From contig JAFDYC010000093.1 of assembly GCA_018267625.1 (NCBI GenBank), positions 1-38,494 on the forward strand: 38,494 nucleotides of DNA, read 5' to 3'. The DNA comes from Bacteroidota bacterium (GTDB lineage: Bacteria; Bacteroidota; Bacteroidia; Chitinophagales; Chitinophagaceae). The position numbers and the translations under genes were made by a program. The notes beneath the pieces were generated by a model that had not been told where the DNA came from, ran no database searches, and worked only from the letters and a program-made list of their open reading frames with translations. How positions within the stretch are numbered: position 1 is the first letter of the stretch; each line of letters starts with the position of its first letter. Positions 8,053 to 17,693 of this stretch are shown here, piece after piece.

Positions 8053-9168
8053 ATGGATTGGCTAAATCGGGCGCATTTACTTCGATTGCGGTATAGACGC
8101 AAGGCAATTTTTCTGGCTGCATTACTGGCTTTAGTGTTCAGTATCCAGTTCATCTTTCCCCAGCATCTTCAGCTCGCATCGCTTTACAACAGCTACATCT
8201 TCCGGCCCTTTCAAAGCCTACGTAGTCTGGCTCTGGGTTCTTTGCCCTTTTCGCTGGGCGATGTGCTTTATCTCATCGGCTTATTCACGGCTCTGGCCAT
8301 GCTCATTCGATGGGCCTATCTGCTCGCGCATATCCGCAGCATGGGGCACGACTTGGCCCATAGCCTCATCAACACCCTTATTTCTCTTGCGCTGATCTAC
8401 CTGCTTTTTTTCATCGGCTGGGGCGGCAATTATTACCGGCCTACTCTTTCAAAATTCTGGGCGTTGCCTACCCGAAGCACTTCACCACGCTCTCTCATCT
8501 ATTCCTGCGACAGCCTGCTCGTACAGCGCCTCAATGCTCTGGCGCCTCACTACCACGGCCTGCCCTTTCAGGAGGCAAACAGGCGCTCCCGTCTTTACTA
8601 CAACACATTGACCGACGCCCGAACCAAGCTGCATCGTATGAAAGCAAAAGCTTCGCTCTATGGTTACTTCATGCAATACCTCGGCATCCAGGGCTATTAC
8701 AATCCCTTCACGGGCGAAGCTCAGGTGAACAGTATGTTGCCGGAATACATGCTCCCATTCGTAGTATGCCACGAGATGGCCCATCAGAGCGGTATTGCCG
8801 CCGAAGACGATGCCAACCTGCTGGCCTATGCCATTTGCACTTCTGCACCCGACACTGCTTTCGCTTATTCCGGTTACTTCAACCTCTGGCTCTATGCACA
8901 AGGGCACCTGCATCATATAGATTCACAGGCCGCAAAGAGCCTGATGGCCGTACTTAACCCTTTATCCCGACACCAGCTCGACACTCTGAAAAACATTCGT
9001 CGGGAATACCGCAGTTGGCTCTCTGATTTCAGCAGCGAACTGTATGACCGTTACCTCCGGCTGCACGATCAGAAAAAAGGAATTGAGAGCTACGGCAATG
9101 TGGTCTTTTCTGCCTGGGCCCTCGAACAGCGGCGTGAACATGGGAAACTCCAACTCCGGATTCCATAG
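8053..9168 (+). CDS. DUF3810 family membrane protein with HExxH metallopeptidase-like motif
   Basis: 371 aa from the ATG at 8053. The open frame reaches 7921 but would overlap the divergent gene; GGAG sits 8 nt upstream of the chosen start. Three membrane helices lie in the N-terminal ~120 residues (around AIFLAALLALVFSIQFIF, LGDVLYLIGLFTALAMLI and LINTLISLALIYLLFFIGWGGNYY). A soluble domain follows with HEMAH at 240-244 and a nearby acidic pair (AAEDDANLLAYAIC), a zincin-like arrangement. This matches DUF3810, a Bacteroidota/Firmicutes family of unknown function. Proteolysis is inferred from the motif only. A strong bidirectional hairpin separates it from clpC. Confidence 0.85.
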   Translation: MDWLNRAHLLRLRYRRKAIFLAALLALVFSIQFIFPQHLQLASLYNSYIFRPFQSLRSLALGSLPFSLGDVLYLIGLFTALAMLIRWAYLLAHIRSMGHDLAHSLINTLISLALIYLLFFIGWGGNYYRPTLSKFWALPTRSTSPRSLIYSCDSLLVQRLNALAPHYHGLPFQEANRRSRLYYNTLTDARTKLHRMKAKASLYGYFMQYLGIQGYYNPFTGEAQVNSMLPEYMLPFVVCHEMAHQSGIAAEDDANLLAYAICTSAPDTAFAYSGYFNLWLYAQGHLHHIDSQAAKSLMAVLNPLSRHQLDTLKNIRREYRSWLSDFSSELYDRYLRLHDQKKGIESYGNVVFSAWALEQRREHGKLQLRIP

Positions 9169-9294
9169 GCCCCTTTCCTAGGCAATTAGCAAGTCTTCTT
9201 CCGCGATGATTAGGCAGCCATCAGAAGGGCCCGTATGCTATAAAGCCAATCAATAAGCATTCAGCAAAACAATGCTGCCTGTGGCCCCAAAATG

Positions 9295-9323
9295 ACGGGG
9301 CTGCCTCTGAGAGGCAGCCCCGT
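9295..9323. terminator. Bidirectional terminator hairpin between DUF3810 and clpC
   Basis: Perfect 13 bp GC-rich stem ACGGGGCTGCCTC / GAGGCAGCCCCGT with a 3 nt loop. It lies between the two convergent genes, 17 bp from the clpC stop. The T tracts are short on both sides (CATTTT on the minus strand), so the stem is strong but the poly-T is weak. Confidence 0.7.
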
Positions 9324-9339
9324 TCTATTCCGGCAGCTT

Positions 9340-11886
9340 CTATTTTTTCGATGATTCTTCTTTAACCGTTTTAGGCTTGGGCAGGACGGTGAAGTTGATT
9401 TTCTCTTCTCCTTCCTTGTGTTCGGCCAGCACGACATTTCCTTCCTTGATATGGTGCTTCAGAATCTCTTCGGCCAGCGGGTCTTCGAGGTATTTCTGAA
9501 TGGCCCTGTGTAGCGGGCGGGCACCGAACTCGGCATCGTATCCCTTTGTAGCTAAGAACAGGCGGGCGCTTTCGCTCAGGTCCAGGCTAAAGCCCAAGGC
9601 ATTGAGGCGTTTCATCACATCCTTCATCACGATGTCTATGATCTTATTGATGTGCTCTTGCGCCAGGCTGTTGAAGATGACGACATCGTCAATGCGGTTA
9701 AGAAATTCCGGTGAGAACGTGCGTTTGAGGGCTTTCTCGATCACTGCCCGGCTATTATCCTGCGAAGCAGCTTGACGGGCACCGGTAGCGAATCCCACGC
9801 CTTCACCAAAATCTTTCAACTGGCGGACGCCTATGTTGGAGGTCATGATGATGAGTGTGTTTTTGAAGTCCACCTTCCGGCCCAGCCCATCGGTGAGCTG
9901 GCCATCATCGAGCACTTGCAGCAGGATGTTGAAAATGTCCGGGTGTGCTTTTTCGATTTCATCGAGTAAGACAACCGAGTAGGGCTTGCGCCGAACCTTT
10001 TCGGTGAGCTGGCCGCCTTCTTCGTAGCCCACATAGCCCGGAGGGGCACCAATGAGCCGGCTTACGGAGAATTTCTCCATGTACTCGCTCATGTCAATGC
10101 GAATCAAAGAGGCATCGGAGTCGAACATATAGCGGGCTAATGCGCGTGCCAGCTCCGTCTTGCCCACACCTGTAGGGCCAAGGAAAATAAAGGAACCAAT
10201 AGGCTTGCGGGGGTCTTTGAGGCCAACGCGGTTGCGCTGAATTGCCCGTACTACTTTCTGGATGGCTTCGTCCTGGCCTACTACAGCGCCTTTCAAGTCT
10301 TCGTCCATCCGGCGCAGTTTGTCTGTTTCGGCTTCTACCATACGGCGAACAGGGATACCCGTCATCATCGAAATCACTTCGGCTATGTCATCTTCTGTGA
10401 TGGGATAGCGCTTGTTTCGGGCTTCTTCTTCCCAGTCGTGCTTGGCCTTTTCCAGGTCTTCACCAAGGTGTTTTTCGCGGTCGCGGAGCGCAGCAGCTTC
10501 TTCAAAGCGCTGGCTTTTGACCACTTTATTTTTCTCTGCCTTGATGTCTTCGATCTTCTTTTCGAGGTCGAGAATATTTTGCGGGACGTTAATATTTTTC
10601 AGGTGTACACGGGCACCCACTTCATCCATAACGTCTATGGCCTTGTCGGGCAGCAGGCGGTCGGTCATATAGCGGTCGGAGAGTTTGACGGCGCTGATGA
10701 TGGATTCATCATCGTACGCCACATTGTGAAACTCTTCGTACTTGCTACGGATGTTGTTGAGTATGGCAATGGTTTCTTCTACAGATGGGGGTTCGACCAA
10801 TACTTTCTGGAAACGACGATCTAAGGCACCATCTTTCTCGATATACATCCGGTATTCATCGAGTGTGGAAGCACCAATGCATTGCAGGTCTCCACGAGCG
10901 AGGGCCGGTTTGAAGATATTGGAAGCATCCAGTGAGCCAGAGGCCCCGCCGGCACCCACGATGGTATGGATCTCATCAATGAAAAGAATCACGTCGCGAT
11001 TCTTTTCCAATTCATTCATGATGGCTTTCATGCGCTCTTCAAACTGACCGCGGTATTTAGTGCCTGCGACAAGAGCAGCGAGGTCTAAAGAAATCACACG
11101 TTTGTCGAAGAGGACACGGCTTACTTTTCGCTGGACGATGCGCAGGGCTAAGCCTTCCACGATGGCGGTTTTGCCCACGCCTGGCTCGCCAATCAGAATG
11201 GGGTTGTTTTTCTTTCTGCGGGAGAGAATCTGCGATACACGTTCTATTTCTTGCTCACGCCCGACAATCGGATCGAGGGTACCCAATTCGGCCATACGGG
11301 TGATGTCGCGGCCAAAATTGTCGAGTACCGGCGTTTTGCTTTTGGTATTTCCCGGAGCGCGGCGGGGTTGTTGAAATTGTTTGCGTTCGTCATCATCGTC
11401 AAACTCTTCGTTGGGTTCGCCGGGGCCATATTCTGAGCGGGGTGTGTCGCCTTGCAGAATCGCCAGTTCATTTTTGAACCGCTCGTAATCAACTTCATAC
11501 TGATGAAGGATTTGAGTAGCCACAGCTTCCTTGTTTTTCAGGATGGAAAGCATCAGGTGTTCGGTTTCTACGGTAGGGCTTTTCAGGGCCTTGGCCTCCA
11601 ACATAGTGATGCGGATGACGCGCTCAGCCTGGCGGGTAAGCGGTAAGGAATTGACATTAGTGAGCGGCTTGTTGTTTTTGTCTTTTATGGCAATCTCCAG
11701 TTCCTTACGGAGGTCGAACAAGTCAACATGCAGGGCATTTAAGACCTGTACAGCCAGCCCTTCGCCTTCGCGAATGAGGCCCAGCATGAGGTGTTCTGTG
11801 CCAATGAAATCGTTGCCCAGACGAAGGGCCTCTTCTCGGCTATACGAGATAATCTCTTTGACTTTGGGTGAGAAATTAGAATCCAT
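9340..11886 (-). CDS. clpC: ATP-dependent Clp protease ATP-binding subunit ClpC
   Basis: 848 aa, the normal length. Hsp100 unfoldase that threads substrates into ClpP in the cytoplasm. Domains: two Clp-N repeats (about 1-145), an acidic linker (157-170), AAA-1 with Walker A GEPGVGKT 233-240 and Walker B VILFIDE 299-305, a UVR-containing middle domain (about 439-474), AAA-2 with Walker A GPTGVGKT 570-577, Walker B VVLLDE 638-643 and sensor MTSN 681-684, then the D2-small domain. A VGF tripeptide at 697-699 sits where the ClpP-docking loop is expected. The UVR domain and two Clp-N repeats distinguish it from ClpB and ClpA. Monocistronic here; clpP is not in the window, and no McsA/McsB or CtsR gene adjoins it. 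Confidence 0.97.
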   Translation of the reverse strand: MDSNFSPKVKEIISYSREEALRLGNDFIGTEHLMLGLIREGEGLAVQVLNALHVDLFDLRKELEIAIKDKNNKPLTNVNSLPLTRQAERVIRITMLEAKALKSPTVETEHLMLSILKNKEAVATQILHQYEVDYERFKNELAILQGDTPRSEYGPGEPNEEFDDDDERKQFQQPRRAPGNTKSKTPVLDNFGRDITRMAELGTLDPIVGREQEIERVSQILSRRKKNNPILIGEPGVGKTAIVEGLALRIVQRKVSRVLFDKRVISLDLAALVAGTKYRGQFEERMKAIMNELEKNRDVILFIDEIHTIVGAGGASGSLDASNIFKPALARGDLQCIGASTLDEYRMYIEKDGALDRRFQKVLVEPPSVEETIAILNNIRSKYEEFHNVAYDDESIISAVKLSDRYMTDRLLPDKAIDVMDEVGARVHLKNINVPQNILDLEKKIEDIKAEKNKVVKSQRFEEAAALRDREKHLGEDLEKAKHDWEEEARNKRYPITEDDIAEVISMMTGIPVRRMVEAETDKLRRMDEDLKGAVVGQDEAIQKVVRAIQRNRVGLKDPRKPIGSFIFLGPTGVGKTELARALARYMFDSDASLIRIDMSEYMEKFSVSRLIGAPPGYVGYEEGGQLTEKVRRKPYSVVLLDEIEKAHPDIFNILLQVLDDGQLTDGLGRKVDFKNTLIIMTSNIGVRQLKDFGEGVGFATGARQAASQDNSRAVIEKALKRTFSPEFLNRIDDVVIFNSLAQEHINKIIDIVMKDVMKRLNALGFSLDLSESARLFLATKGYDAEFGARPLHRAIQKYLEDPLAEEILKHHIKEGNVVLAEHKEGEEKINFTVLPKPKTVKEESSKK

Positions 11887-12111
11887 TTTTTCAGAAATGC
11901 TTAAGTGTTAGGTTCGCTACGAAGCTGGGACAAGGTACAGGCACCGGTGGAACATGCGCGAGGCATATTTCGTTGAAAAGCGCTTTTTTCGCCCTCTTCC
12001 GCCTTGCGGAGTGCTGGAGGAATAACCGAATTTACGAAAGTGAAACCGTGCATGAGTTCGCGTTTTTTTTCACCAAGGCTGTAGCAGCATCATCGTAATC
12101 TATCTTCTTTT

Positions 12112-12489
12112 ATGGAGTTCAAAATTGATACCAAGGCACAGCATCTGCTGATTACGCCAGCAGGCGGCCCTTTGAGTGTAAATATGGCAGCCCGGATGGA
12201 AGCACAATTGGCTCAATTGGCGGAAACCGGCTCGGGCCATGCCCTGATTGACCTGAGCCACTGCCAGTCTGCCGAAGAAGGCATTTTCGAACATCTGGCT
12301 CTGTGGCACGAACGAGCATACGCTACGGGGCATTCCCTGGTATTTGCCAACCCCAGTCAGGCGTTTTTACAAGCTGCCCGGGATGCTCAGATGGAGGGCG
12401 CCATCAACCTGGCTCCTACTCTGGCAGAAGGCCTTGACATCATCTCCATGGAAATAATCGAACGGGAACTTTTTGATGAAGAAAGCTGA
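12112..12489 (+). CDS. Small STAS-like domain protein
   Basis: 125 aa, cytoplasmic. The alternation of strand and helix (FKIDTKAQHLLITPAG; ALIDLSHC at 44-51; GHSLVFANPSQAFLQAA at 73-89; INLAPTLAEGLDII at 98-111) follows the STAS fold of anti-sigma-factor antagonists. The usual DSSG phosphoserine segment after the central strand is replaced by CQSAEEG, so regulation by serine phosphorylation, if any, would have to differ (Ser53 is the nearest candidate). It precedes the kynurenine monooxygenase gene by 144 bp on the same strand, but that gene has its own promoter. No kinase or phosphatase partner is near. Family assignment is tentative. Confidence 0.65.
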   Translation: MEFKIDTKAQHLLITPAGGPLSVNMAARMEAQLAQLAETGSGHALIDLSHCQSAEEGIFEHLALWHERAYATGHSLVFANPSQAFLQAARDAQMEGAINLAPTLAEGLDIISMEIIERELFDEES

Positions 12490-12575
12490 ACGATGACTTG
12501 CGTTCGGTGCCTGACAGTAAGCTAATTTCTTCCCACTGAAAATCTCCTTTTCAAAAGGCAGAGCATGCTGACCCT

Positions 12576-12606
12576 TCTGCCATAAGTCTGTGCTCTTTTA
12601 TTTTTG
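12576..12606 (+). promoter_or_regulatory. Promoter of kynurenine 3-monooxygenase gene
   Basis: TCTG (12576-12579), 19 nt, then TATTTTTG (12599-12606). The -7 box matches TAnnTTTG exactly, the spacing is canonical, and -33 is one base off TTTG. The box covers the TTG at 12604, arguing against that codon as the start. Confidence 0.6.
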
Positions 12607-12633
12607 GCCTTCCAGCCATCCCCCATTACCAAC

Positions 12634-14004
12634 TTGAAAAGAAATGTCACCATCCTCGGCGCAGGCCTTGTAGGTTCTTTGTTAGCCGTTCTGATGCGCC
12701 GTCGCGGCTACCCGGTCACAATTTATGAGCGCCGTACTGATATGCGTCAGGCAAGCATCGGAGCGGGGCGCTCGATCAACTTAGCCATGAGCACACGGGG
12801 CTGGCAAGCCTTAGCCTTAGCCGGTTTGAAGACGGAAATGGAAAGCTTAGCAATTCCGATGACGGGGCGATTCCTGCATCAGCCGGACGGAAGCACCGCT
12901 TTCCAACCCTATGGGACCCACGGTGAAGCCATCTACAGCGTTTCTCGAGGGGAGTTGAATAAACGCCTGATGAGCCTTGCAGAATCACACGGCGTCCGTA
13001 TTTGTTTCAACCAGCGCTGTGTGCGTGTAGATGTATCGGAAAATATCCTGCATTTTGAAGGTGACCACGAACCGGTAACGGCTGACTTACTCTTTGGAGC
13101 AGATGGTGCCTTTTCAGCCTTGCGTACCTCCTACAGCCATATGGACCGTGTCAGTGCACGGCAAGATTATATCGAGTATGGCTATAAAGAATTGAACATG
13201 GATCCAGGCGAAGGCTCCGCAAAATGGCGGATGGAAAAACACGCATTGCACATCTGGCCCCGAGGCAAATTCATGTTGATTGCTTTGCCCAATACGGATG
13301 GCTCATTCACCTGCACGTTGTTTATGCCTTTTGAAGGTGAAGACAGCTTTGAAAAACTAAAGGACGACTCGACGGTACAAGCATTTTTTGAACAGCACTT
13401 TGCCGATGCGATTCCGTTGATGCCGGATTTCCTAACGCAGTTTCGGAACAATCCGGTAGCCTCCCTGATTACGACCCATATTTCCAAATGGCATCATGCG
13501 GCACAAAGTGCACTCATCGGAGATGCGGCACATGCGATTGTCCCTTTTTATGGCCAGGGCATGAATGCAGGTTTCGAAGATTGTACCGTTCTGAGCCACT
13601 TGATGGATACCCACGAGGAAGACTGGACAAGCCTTCTCAAGGCTTATGAGCAGAAGCGGAAAGACAATGGGAATGCCGTTGCGGCATTGGCCTTGATGAA
13701 TTTTGTGGAGATGCGCGACAAGGTGGCCGACCCGCATTTTTTGGAACGCAAAAAAATTGAGAAGCAAATCGCCCTCCGTTTTCCGGAGCAGTTCACGTCC
13801 ATCTACGAGTTAGTGTCCTTTTCCCATACGCCCTATTCTACGGTGATGCAGTGCATCGAAGCTCAAGATAAACTTCTGGGCCGTATCATGGCGGAGGGGG
13901 ATTTTGAGCAAGCCTGTGGGCGGGATGCCTTTAATGATCAATTACAGGCATGGATGGAAGAATACCATCAGCAGGTGCAGTCTTTGGATTTTACGGGACA
14001 ATAA
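12634..14004 (+). CDS. kmo: Kynurenine 3-monooxygenase (FAD-dependent)
   Basis: 456 aa from the TTG at 12634. KMO hydroxylates L-kynurenine to 3-hydroxykynurenine with NADPH and O2 in tryptophan breakdown and de novo NAD synthesis. The N-terminus starts directly with the FAD Rossmann motif GAGLVG (9-14), followed by GRSINLAMSTRG, the second FAD motif GADGAFSALR (about 155-164) and GDAAHAIVPFYGQGMNAGFEDC (296-317), all hallmarks of KMO within the aromatic hydroxylase family. No in-frame ATG precedes the motif. TTG at 12604 is also open but sits inside the -7 promoter box, so 12634 is preferred. No other kynurenine-pathway gene (TDO, kynureninase, HAAO) is in the window. Convergent with recJ, 12 bp gap. 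Confidence 0.92.
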   Translation: MKRNVTILGAGLVGSLLAVLMRRRGYPVTIYERRTDMRQASIGAGRSINLAMSTRGWQALALAGLKTEMESLAIPMTGRFLHQPDGSTAFQPYGTHGEAIYSVSRGELNKRLMSLAESHGVRICFNQRCVRVDVSENILHFEGDHEPVTADLLFGADGAFSALRTSYSHMDRVSARQDYIEYGYKELNMDPGEGSAKWRMEKHALHIWPRGKFMLIALPNTDGSFTCTLFMPFEGEDSFEKLKDDSTVQAFFEQHFADAIPLMPDFLTQFRNNPVASLITTHISKWHHAAQSALIGDAAHAIVPFYGQGMNAGFEDCTVLSHLMDTHEEDWTSLLKAYEQKRKDNGNAVAALALMNFVEMRDKVADPHFLERKKIEKQIALRFPEQFTSIYELVSFSHTPYSTVMQCIEAQDKLLGRIMAEGDFEQACGRDAFNDQLQAWMEEYHQQVQSLDFTGQ

Positions 14005-14016
14005 CTGTGTTTCGAA

Positions 14017-15750
14017 TCAGACAGCGGCGCGTACATCCAGCAGTTTCAATTGCAGTTTTGTCTGCCCGTTGAATTCGTTTTCATCAATGGTATAAACGAT
14101 GTCCACGGGGCCTCGCTCCAGTAAGGGATATAAGTGTGCCAGGCCAAAGCCAATGCCTTCCATCACGCCTCGTAACGGTTGCTGCAGCACCACGCGCAGG
14201 TGGTTTTCCTTCACCACCTTACTCCATCCCCGATAATCTGAAACAAATCGGGTCAGAAATACGGGCCGCAAATTGGCAGGGCCAAAAGGTTCGAACTGTT
14301 GCTGAATGTTGAAGAATGCAGGCTTAATGTCAGAGAAATTGATTTCAGCGTCAATGAGGATTTCCGGTGTCAATAATTCGGGAGCGATACGCCGGGCTAC
14401 TACTTCTTCAAAGCGCTCTATAAAATCCTCCACCCGTTCCGGAAGCATGGTCATGCCTGCGGCAAAGAAGTGCCCTCCATAATTCTCCAGCAGGTCCTTG
14501 CATTCATTGATGGCCTCGTAAATGTTGAAGCCGCTCACAGAACGGGCCGAGCCGGTCACTTTGCCATTGCTCTGTGTCAGCACAATGGTTGGGCGGTAAT
14601 AATGGTCTATCAGGCGTGAGGCCACGATACCCACGACCCCTTTATGCCAGTGAGGTTGATACAAGACGGTGCTTTTTTTCTGCATGCCTCCCAAGGCTTC
14701 TTCACGTTGCAGCAGCGCCAGTGCCTCTTCGGTGATGCTACGGTCCACTTCTTTCCGGTCGAAGTTGTCGGCATGAAGTGCTTCTGCAAGAAGGAGCGAT
14801 TTTTCAGGGTCTTTTTCAATAAAAAGCTCAACGGCTTTTCGGGCATCATCCATACGACCGGCGGCATTCACGCGGGGGCCGATGACAAACACCAGGTCGC
14901 TCACTTGCAGGCTGCGGCGGATACCTGAAACACCAATCAGCGTTTTGATGGAAAGGCTTGGGTTCTCGTTTACCTTCTTAATACCGTAGAAAGCAAGGAT
15001 TCTGTTTTCACCGTCTATGGGCACGATGTCTGCCGCGATGCTGGTCGCCACGAGGTCAAGGTATTGTTCCCAACTTTCATCAGGCAGGTTCCGTTTTTGG
15101 GCAATAGCCTGAATCAGCTTCAACCCAATGCCACAACCGCAAAGCTCTTTGTATGGATAACCACAAAGGGGCTGTTTCGGATTGAGAATAGCAAATGCAG
15201 GTGGTAATTGTTCGTCGGGCAGGTGGTGGTCGCAGATGATAACGTCTATGCCCAATTTCCGGGCATAATCCACTAAGGCAAAACTCTTGATGCCACAGTC
15301 CAGAGTAATCAGCAGGGTATATCCTTTTTCTTTTGCCTCGTCAACGCCCGTCTTACTTAATCCATATCCTTCGCGGTAGCGGTGCGGGATATAAAAAGCG
15401 ATGTCGCCCTCGGGATATTGTTCTTTCAGAAATGAAAAGACTACGCTTACGGCGGTGGTGCCATCCACGTCATAGTCGCCATAAACCATGATGCGTTCGT
15501 GCCATTCGATGGCTTCTGTGATGCGTTGAACTGCTTCCTTCATACCCCGCATTAGAAAGGGGTCGTGCAGTTCACTTATCTGGGGTCGGAAAAAGGCTTT
15601 TGCATCTTCGAAATTGTGAATGCCTCGTGAGGCAAGCAGGGTGCAGAAGGCAGGATTTATGGTTGGCAATTGCTCGCGCAGCCGGGCCTCAGCTTCTTTA
15701 TCAATCTTCTTAATCGTCCAGCGCTTGGCCGGAGCAAGAGTCGTGGGCAT
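14017..15750 (-). CDS. recJ: Single-stranded-DNA-specific 5'-3' exonuclease RecJ
   Basis: 577 aa, the usual bacterial length. RecJ degrades ssDNA 5' to 3' in recombinational and mismatch repair, using Mn2+/Mg2+ bound by DHH-family motifs. Visible: motif I YGDYDVDGTT (90-99), motif II LITLDCGI (147-154), motif III CDHH (173-176), motif IV GPRVNAAGRMDDA (291-303), and the DHHA1 motif GGHFFAAGM (425-433), followed by the C-terminal OB-like domain. A TAnnTTT-like box ends 9 nt before the ATG. Convergent with KMO; no terminator hairpin is evident in the 12 bp between them. Confidence 0.97.
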   Translation of the reverse strand: MPTTLAPAKRWTIKKIDKEAEARLREQLPTINPAFCTLLASRGIHNFEDAKAFFRPQISELHDPFLMRGMKEAVQRITEAIEWHERIMVYGDYDVDGTTAVSVVFSFLKEQYPEGDIAFYIPHRYREGYGLSKTGVDEAKEKGYTLLITLDCGIKSFALVDYARKLGIDVIICDHHLPDEQLPPAFAILNPKQPLCGYPYKELCGCGIGLKLIQAIAQKRNLPDESWEQYLDLVATSIAADIVPIDGENRILAFYGIKKVNENPSLSIKTLIGVSGIRRSLQVSDLVFVIGPRVNAAGRMDDARKAVELFIEKDPEKSLLLAEALHADNFDRKEVDRSITEEALALLQREEALGGMQKKSTVLYQPHWHKGVVGIVASRLIDHYYRPTIVLTQSNGKVTGSARSVSGFNIYEAINECKDLLENYGGHFFAAGMTMLPERVEDFIERFEEVVARRIAPELLTPEILIDAEINFSDIKPAFFNIQQQFEPFGPANLRPVFLTRFVSDYRGWSKVVKENHLRVVLQQPLRGVMEGIGFGLAHLYPLLERGPVDIVYTIDENEFNGQTKLQLKLLDVRAAV

Positions 15751-16024
15751 GGTTGCTGGTAAAAGTAAGCCGCGGGCCGTAGTTGAGTCGCTGGTTGAGC
15801 ACGGGCTTCCGTCAAAACGCAGCAGCGCGCAAATAATTTTTATTGGGCAGGCTTTCGATTCGCTCCCAACTCCCCGTTGAGCGGCTCATTTCGGCTGGAC
15901 TTCACTATTCGGCTTTTCTAAATCGCGCAGGGGCCAAGCCAACGAAGTCTCCTAAACGTAATTTCTCCCGTAACTTGATGGACAGTTGGCCTTGAGTTCC
16001 TATCACGATTTAAACAATGATGCA
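15751..16024. other. Divergent intergenic region (recJ / delta-60 gene)
   Basis: 274 bp between divergent genes. It contains the recJ -7-like box TACTTTTA (minus, 15767-15760) and a weak TAACTTGA at 15971 for the plus-strand gene. No RNA gene, ORF or repeat of note was recognised. Confidence 0.5.
15760..15767 (-). promoter_or_regulatory. -7-like element of recJ
   Basis: Minus-strand TACTTTTA (one base off TAnnTTTG), 9 nt before the recJ ATG, implying a leader of only a few nucleotides. Confidence 0.35.
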
Positions 16025-17548
16025 GTGAAGAAGTTTGTCCTCGCCTTTTTATTACTGTTCTGCCTGGTGCATGGGCAGAGCAATGCCCAGCGACCCGGAC
16101 ATGTCAATTGGACGCTCTTTACGGACCCCAGTCCATCGTTCGATACACTACACAGTGTCAAGGTGCAGACTGATGGCAAAATAGTGGCGGCAGGTAATAG
16201 CTATAATGGAAATTACCGGACAATCGCCGTCGGACGATATGATAATGGATTGCCTGATTCAACTTTCGGCATCAACGGAATGGCGACAACGTCGTTGGAT
16301 TCCGCAGATGTAGCCGCTTATGCCATGGAGATTCAGCCAGACGGTAAAATAGTAGTGGCGGGGGGCTATGAAAAAGGAACTATCGGCGATTTTATATTGA
16401 CTCGTTATAACCAGGATGGAAGTACCGACAGCAGTTTCGGCATTGGAGGAATAGTGCGCACGGATATCGGTTCCGGCTCGTTGGACATGGCAACTGCCTT
16501 GACAATTCAGTCGAACGGGAGGATCGTAGCCGCAGGGCGGACTGATTCATTTTTAGCTGTTTGCCGATTTAATACGGACGGTTCGCCGGATACCAGCTTT
16601 GACGTGGATGGTAAGTTGATCGTTGCAGTCAGAGGCGCCACCAGCATGATGCAGCAAGCCGATGGGAAAATAGTGATCTGCTGCGGAGATGCCGTTATTC
16701 GCCTGTTCCCTGACGGTGCTCTTGACTACAATTTTGGAACGAACGGAGCAGCTTCGCTGACCGGCTATTTTTACGACATAGCGATCCAAAGCGACGGCAA
16801 GATTTTGGTCGCTGGGAGCAACTCTCTATTTAGCAACGCTCAATTTTATATAGAAAGGCTGGACACGGCAGGCGTTCCCGACAATAGCTTTGGGAATGGC
16901 GGTATTGTCCAAACCGGAGGAATTAATAAACCTAATCCCGACCATGGCCAAGTCGCAACATCTATTTGTGTGCAGTCGGATGGTCGGATACTTGCCACAG
17001 GGTATGTACGGGTTGGTATATTATCGAACTATAGCAATTTTGCGGTTGCCCGATACAATAGCGACGGTGAACTTGATACCAGTTTTGGGTCAAGAGGTTT
17101 TGGGAACGACGGAACGGAAATGATCCAAGGCGGCGAGATGTTAAGAGCTACAAGTTATTCGGCTGCAATCAATAACAACGGCGAGCTTATCCTTGCCGGC
17201 ACAAACAACCATGACCGTCAACTGCCAAGTAAATGGGTGCTGGTGAGTTGCTATCTAGGCCCATCGCTAGAGGTACATACGGTTCCGGGTGTCATGGGAC
17301 AAATAATTGTTGCCCCCAATCCTGCCGCAGACTTCGTGCGCATACAATCCACCCAGCTCGCAAACGGCAACTGGAATCTGTCTTTGAATGATCTTTCTGG
17401 CAGGACGGTATATAACGAAACGTTCATCGTAACGAATAACGCTTTGGATAAAAGCATACCGTTAACCAACCTACCTGTGGCAGTGTACCAAGTGCAACTA
17501 AATAATGGCATCAGCAGGATGACAGAAAAGCTGATAAAATCCAGGTAG
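16025..17548 (+). CDS. Delta-60-repeat secreted protein with T9SS sorting tail
   Basis: 507 aa from the GTG at 16025, which gives the signal peptide MKKFVLAFLLLFCLVHGQSNA; the TTG at 15986 is open too but adds a polar leader. Six or seven ~50-60 residue repeats follow, each with a core like IQxDGKIVVAG and RYNxDGxxDxSFGxxG, the delta-60 repeat (beta-propeller-like, seven copies usually). The C-terminal ~80 residues (IIVAPNPAADFVRIQS...SRMTEKLIKSR) are a T9SS type A sorting domain, so the protein is expected on the cell surface or outside. No catalytic domain is evident; adhesion or carbohydrate binding would be guesses. The fourth repeat is shortened (VICCGDAVIRLFPDG). Confidence 0.85.
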   Translation: MKKFVLAFLLLFCLVHGQSNAQRPGHVNWTLFTDPSPSFDTLHSVKVQTDGKIVAAGNSYNGNYRTIAVGRYDNGLPDSTFGINGMATTSLDSADVAAYAMEIQPDGKIVVAGGYEKGTIGDFILTRYNQDGSTDSSFGIGGIVRTDIGSGSLDMATALTIQSNGRIVAAGRTDSFLAVCRFNTDGSPDTSFDVDGKLIVAVRGATSMMQQADGKIVICCGDAVIRLFPDGALDYNFGTNGAASLTGYFYDIAIQSDGKILVAGSNSLFSNAQFYIERLDTAGVPDNSFGNGGIVQTGGINKPNPDHGQVATSICVQSDGRILATGYVRVGILSNYSNFAVARYNSDGELDTSFGSRGFGNDGTEMIQGGEMLRATSYSAAINNNGELILAGTNNHDRQLPSKWVLVSCYLGPSLEVHTVPGVMGQIIVAPNPAADFVRIQSTQLANGNWNLSLNDLSGRTVYNETFIVTNNALDKSIPLTNLPVAVYQVQLNNGISRMTEKLIKSR

Positions 17549-17693
17549 CTGCAAATGATGCGAAAAAACCGTCTTCCGGGAAAAGCTTAATAGCGAACTG
17601 ATCCCTGACCGGTGCTATCGCCGAAAAAGCCTAATAGGGGATTCCTGAAGTTGACAACAAAAATCTGTTTCTGAATGATCTCTTTTTGGGGAA

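Noticed and set aside
7992..8153. N-terminal extension of the adaptor lipoprotein
   Set aside because: It would bury the lipobox 54 residues inside, overlap the divergent DUF3810 start and span the promoter box.
11930..11937. TACCTTGT as the clpC promoter box
   Set aside because: It matches the -7 pattern only with a shifted register and lacks a -33 element, so it is not listed as a feature.
17549..17693. Terminator or riboswitch between the delta-60 gene and metF
   Set aside because: No stem with a T tract could be drawn with confidence, and the region is downstream of metF, so a SAM riboswitch would not be expected here.
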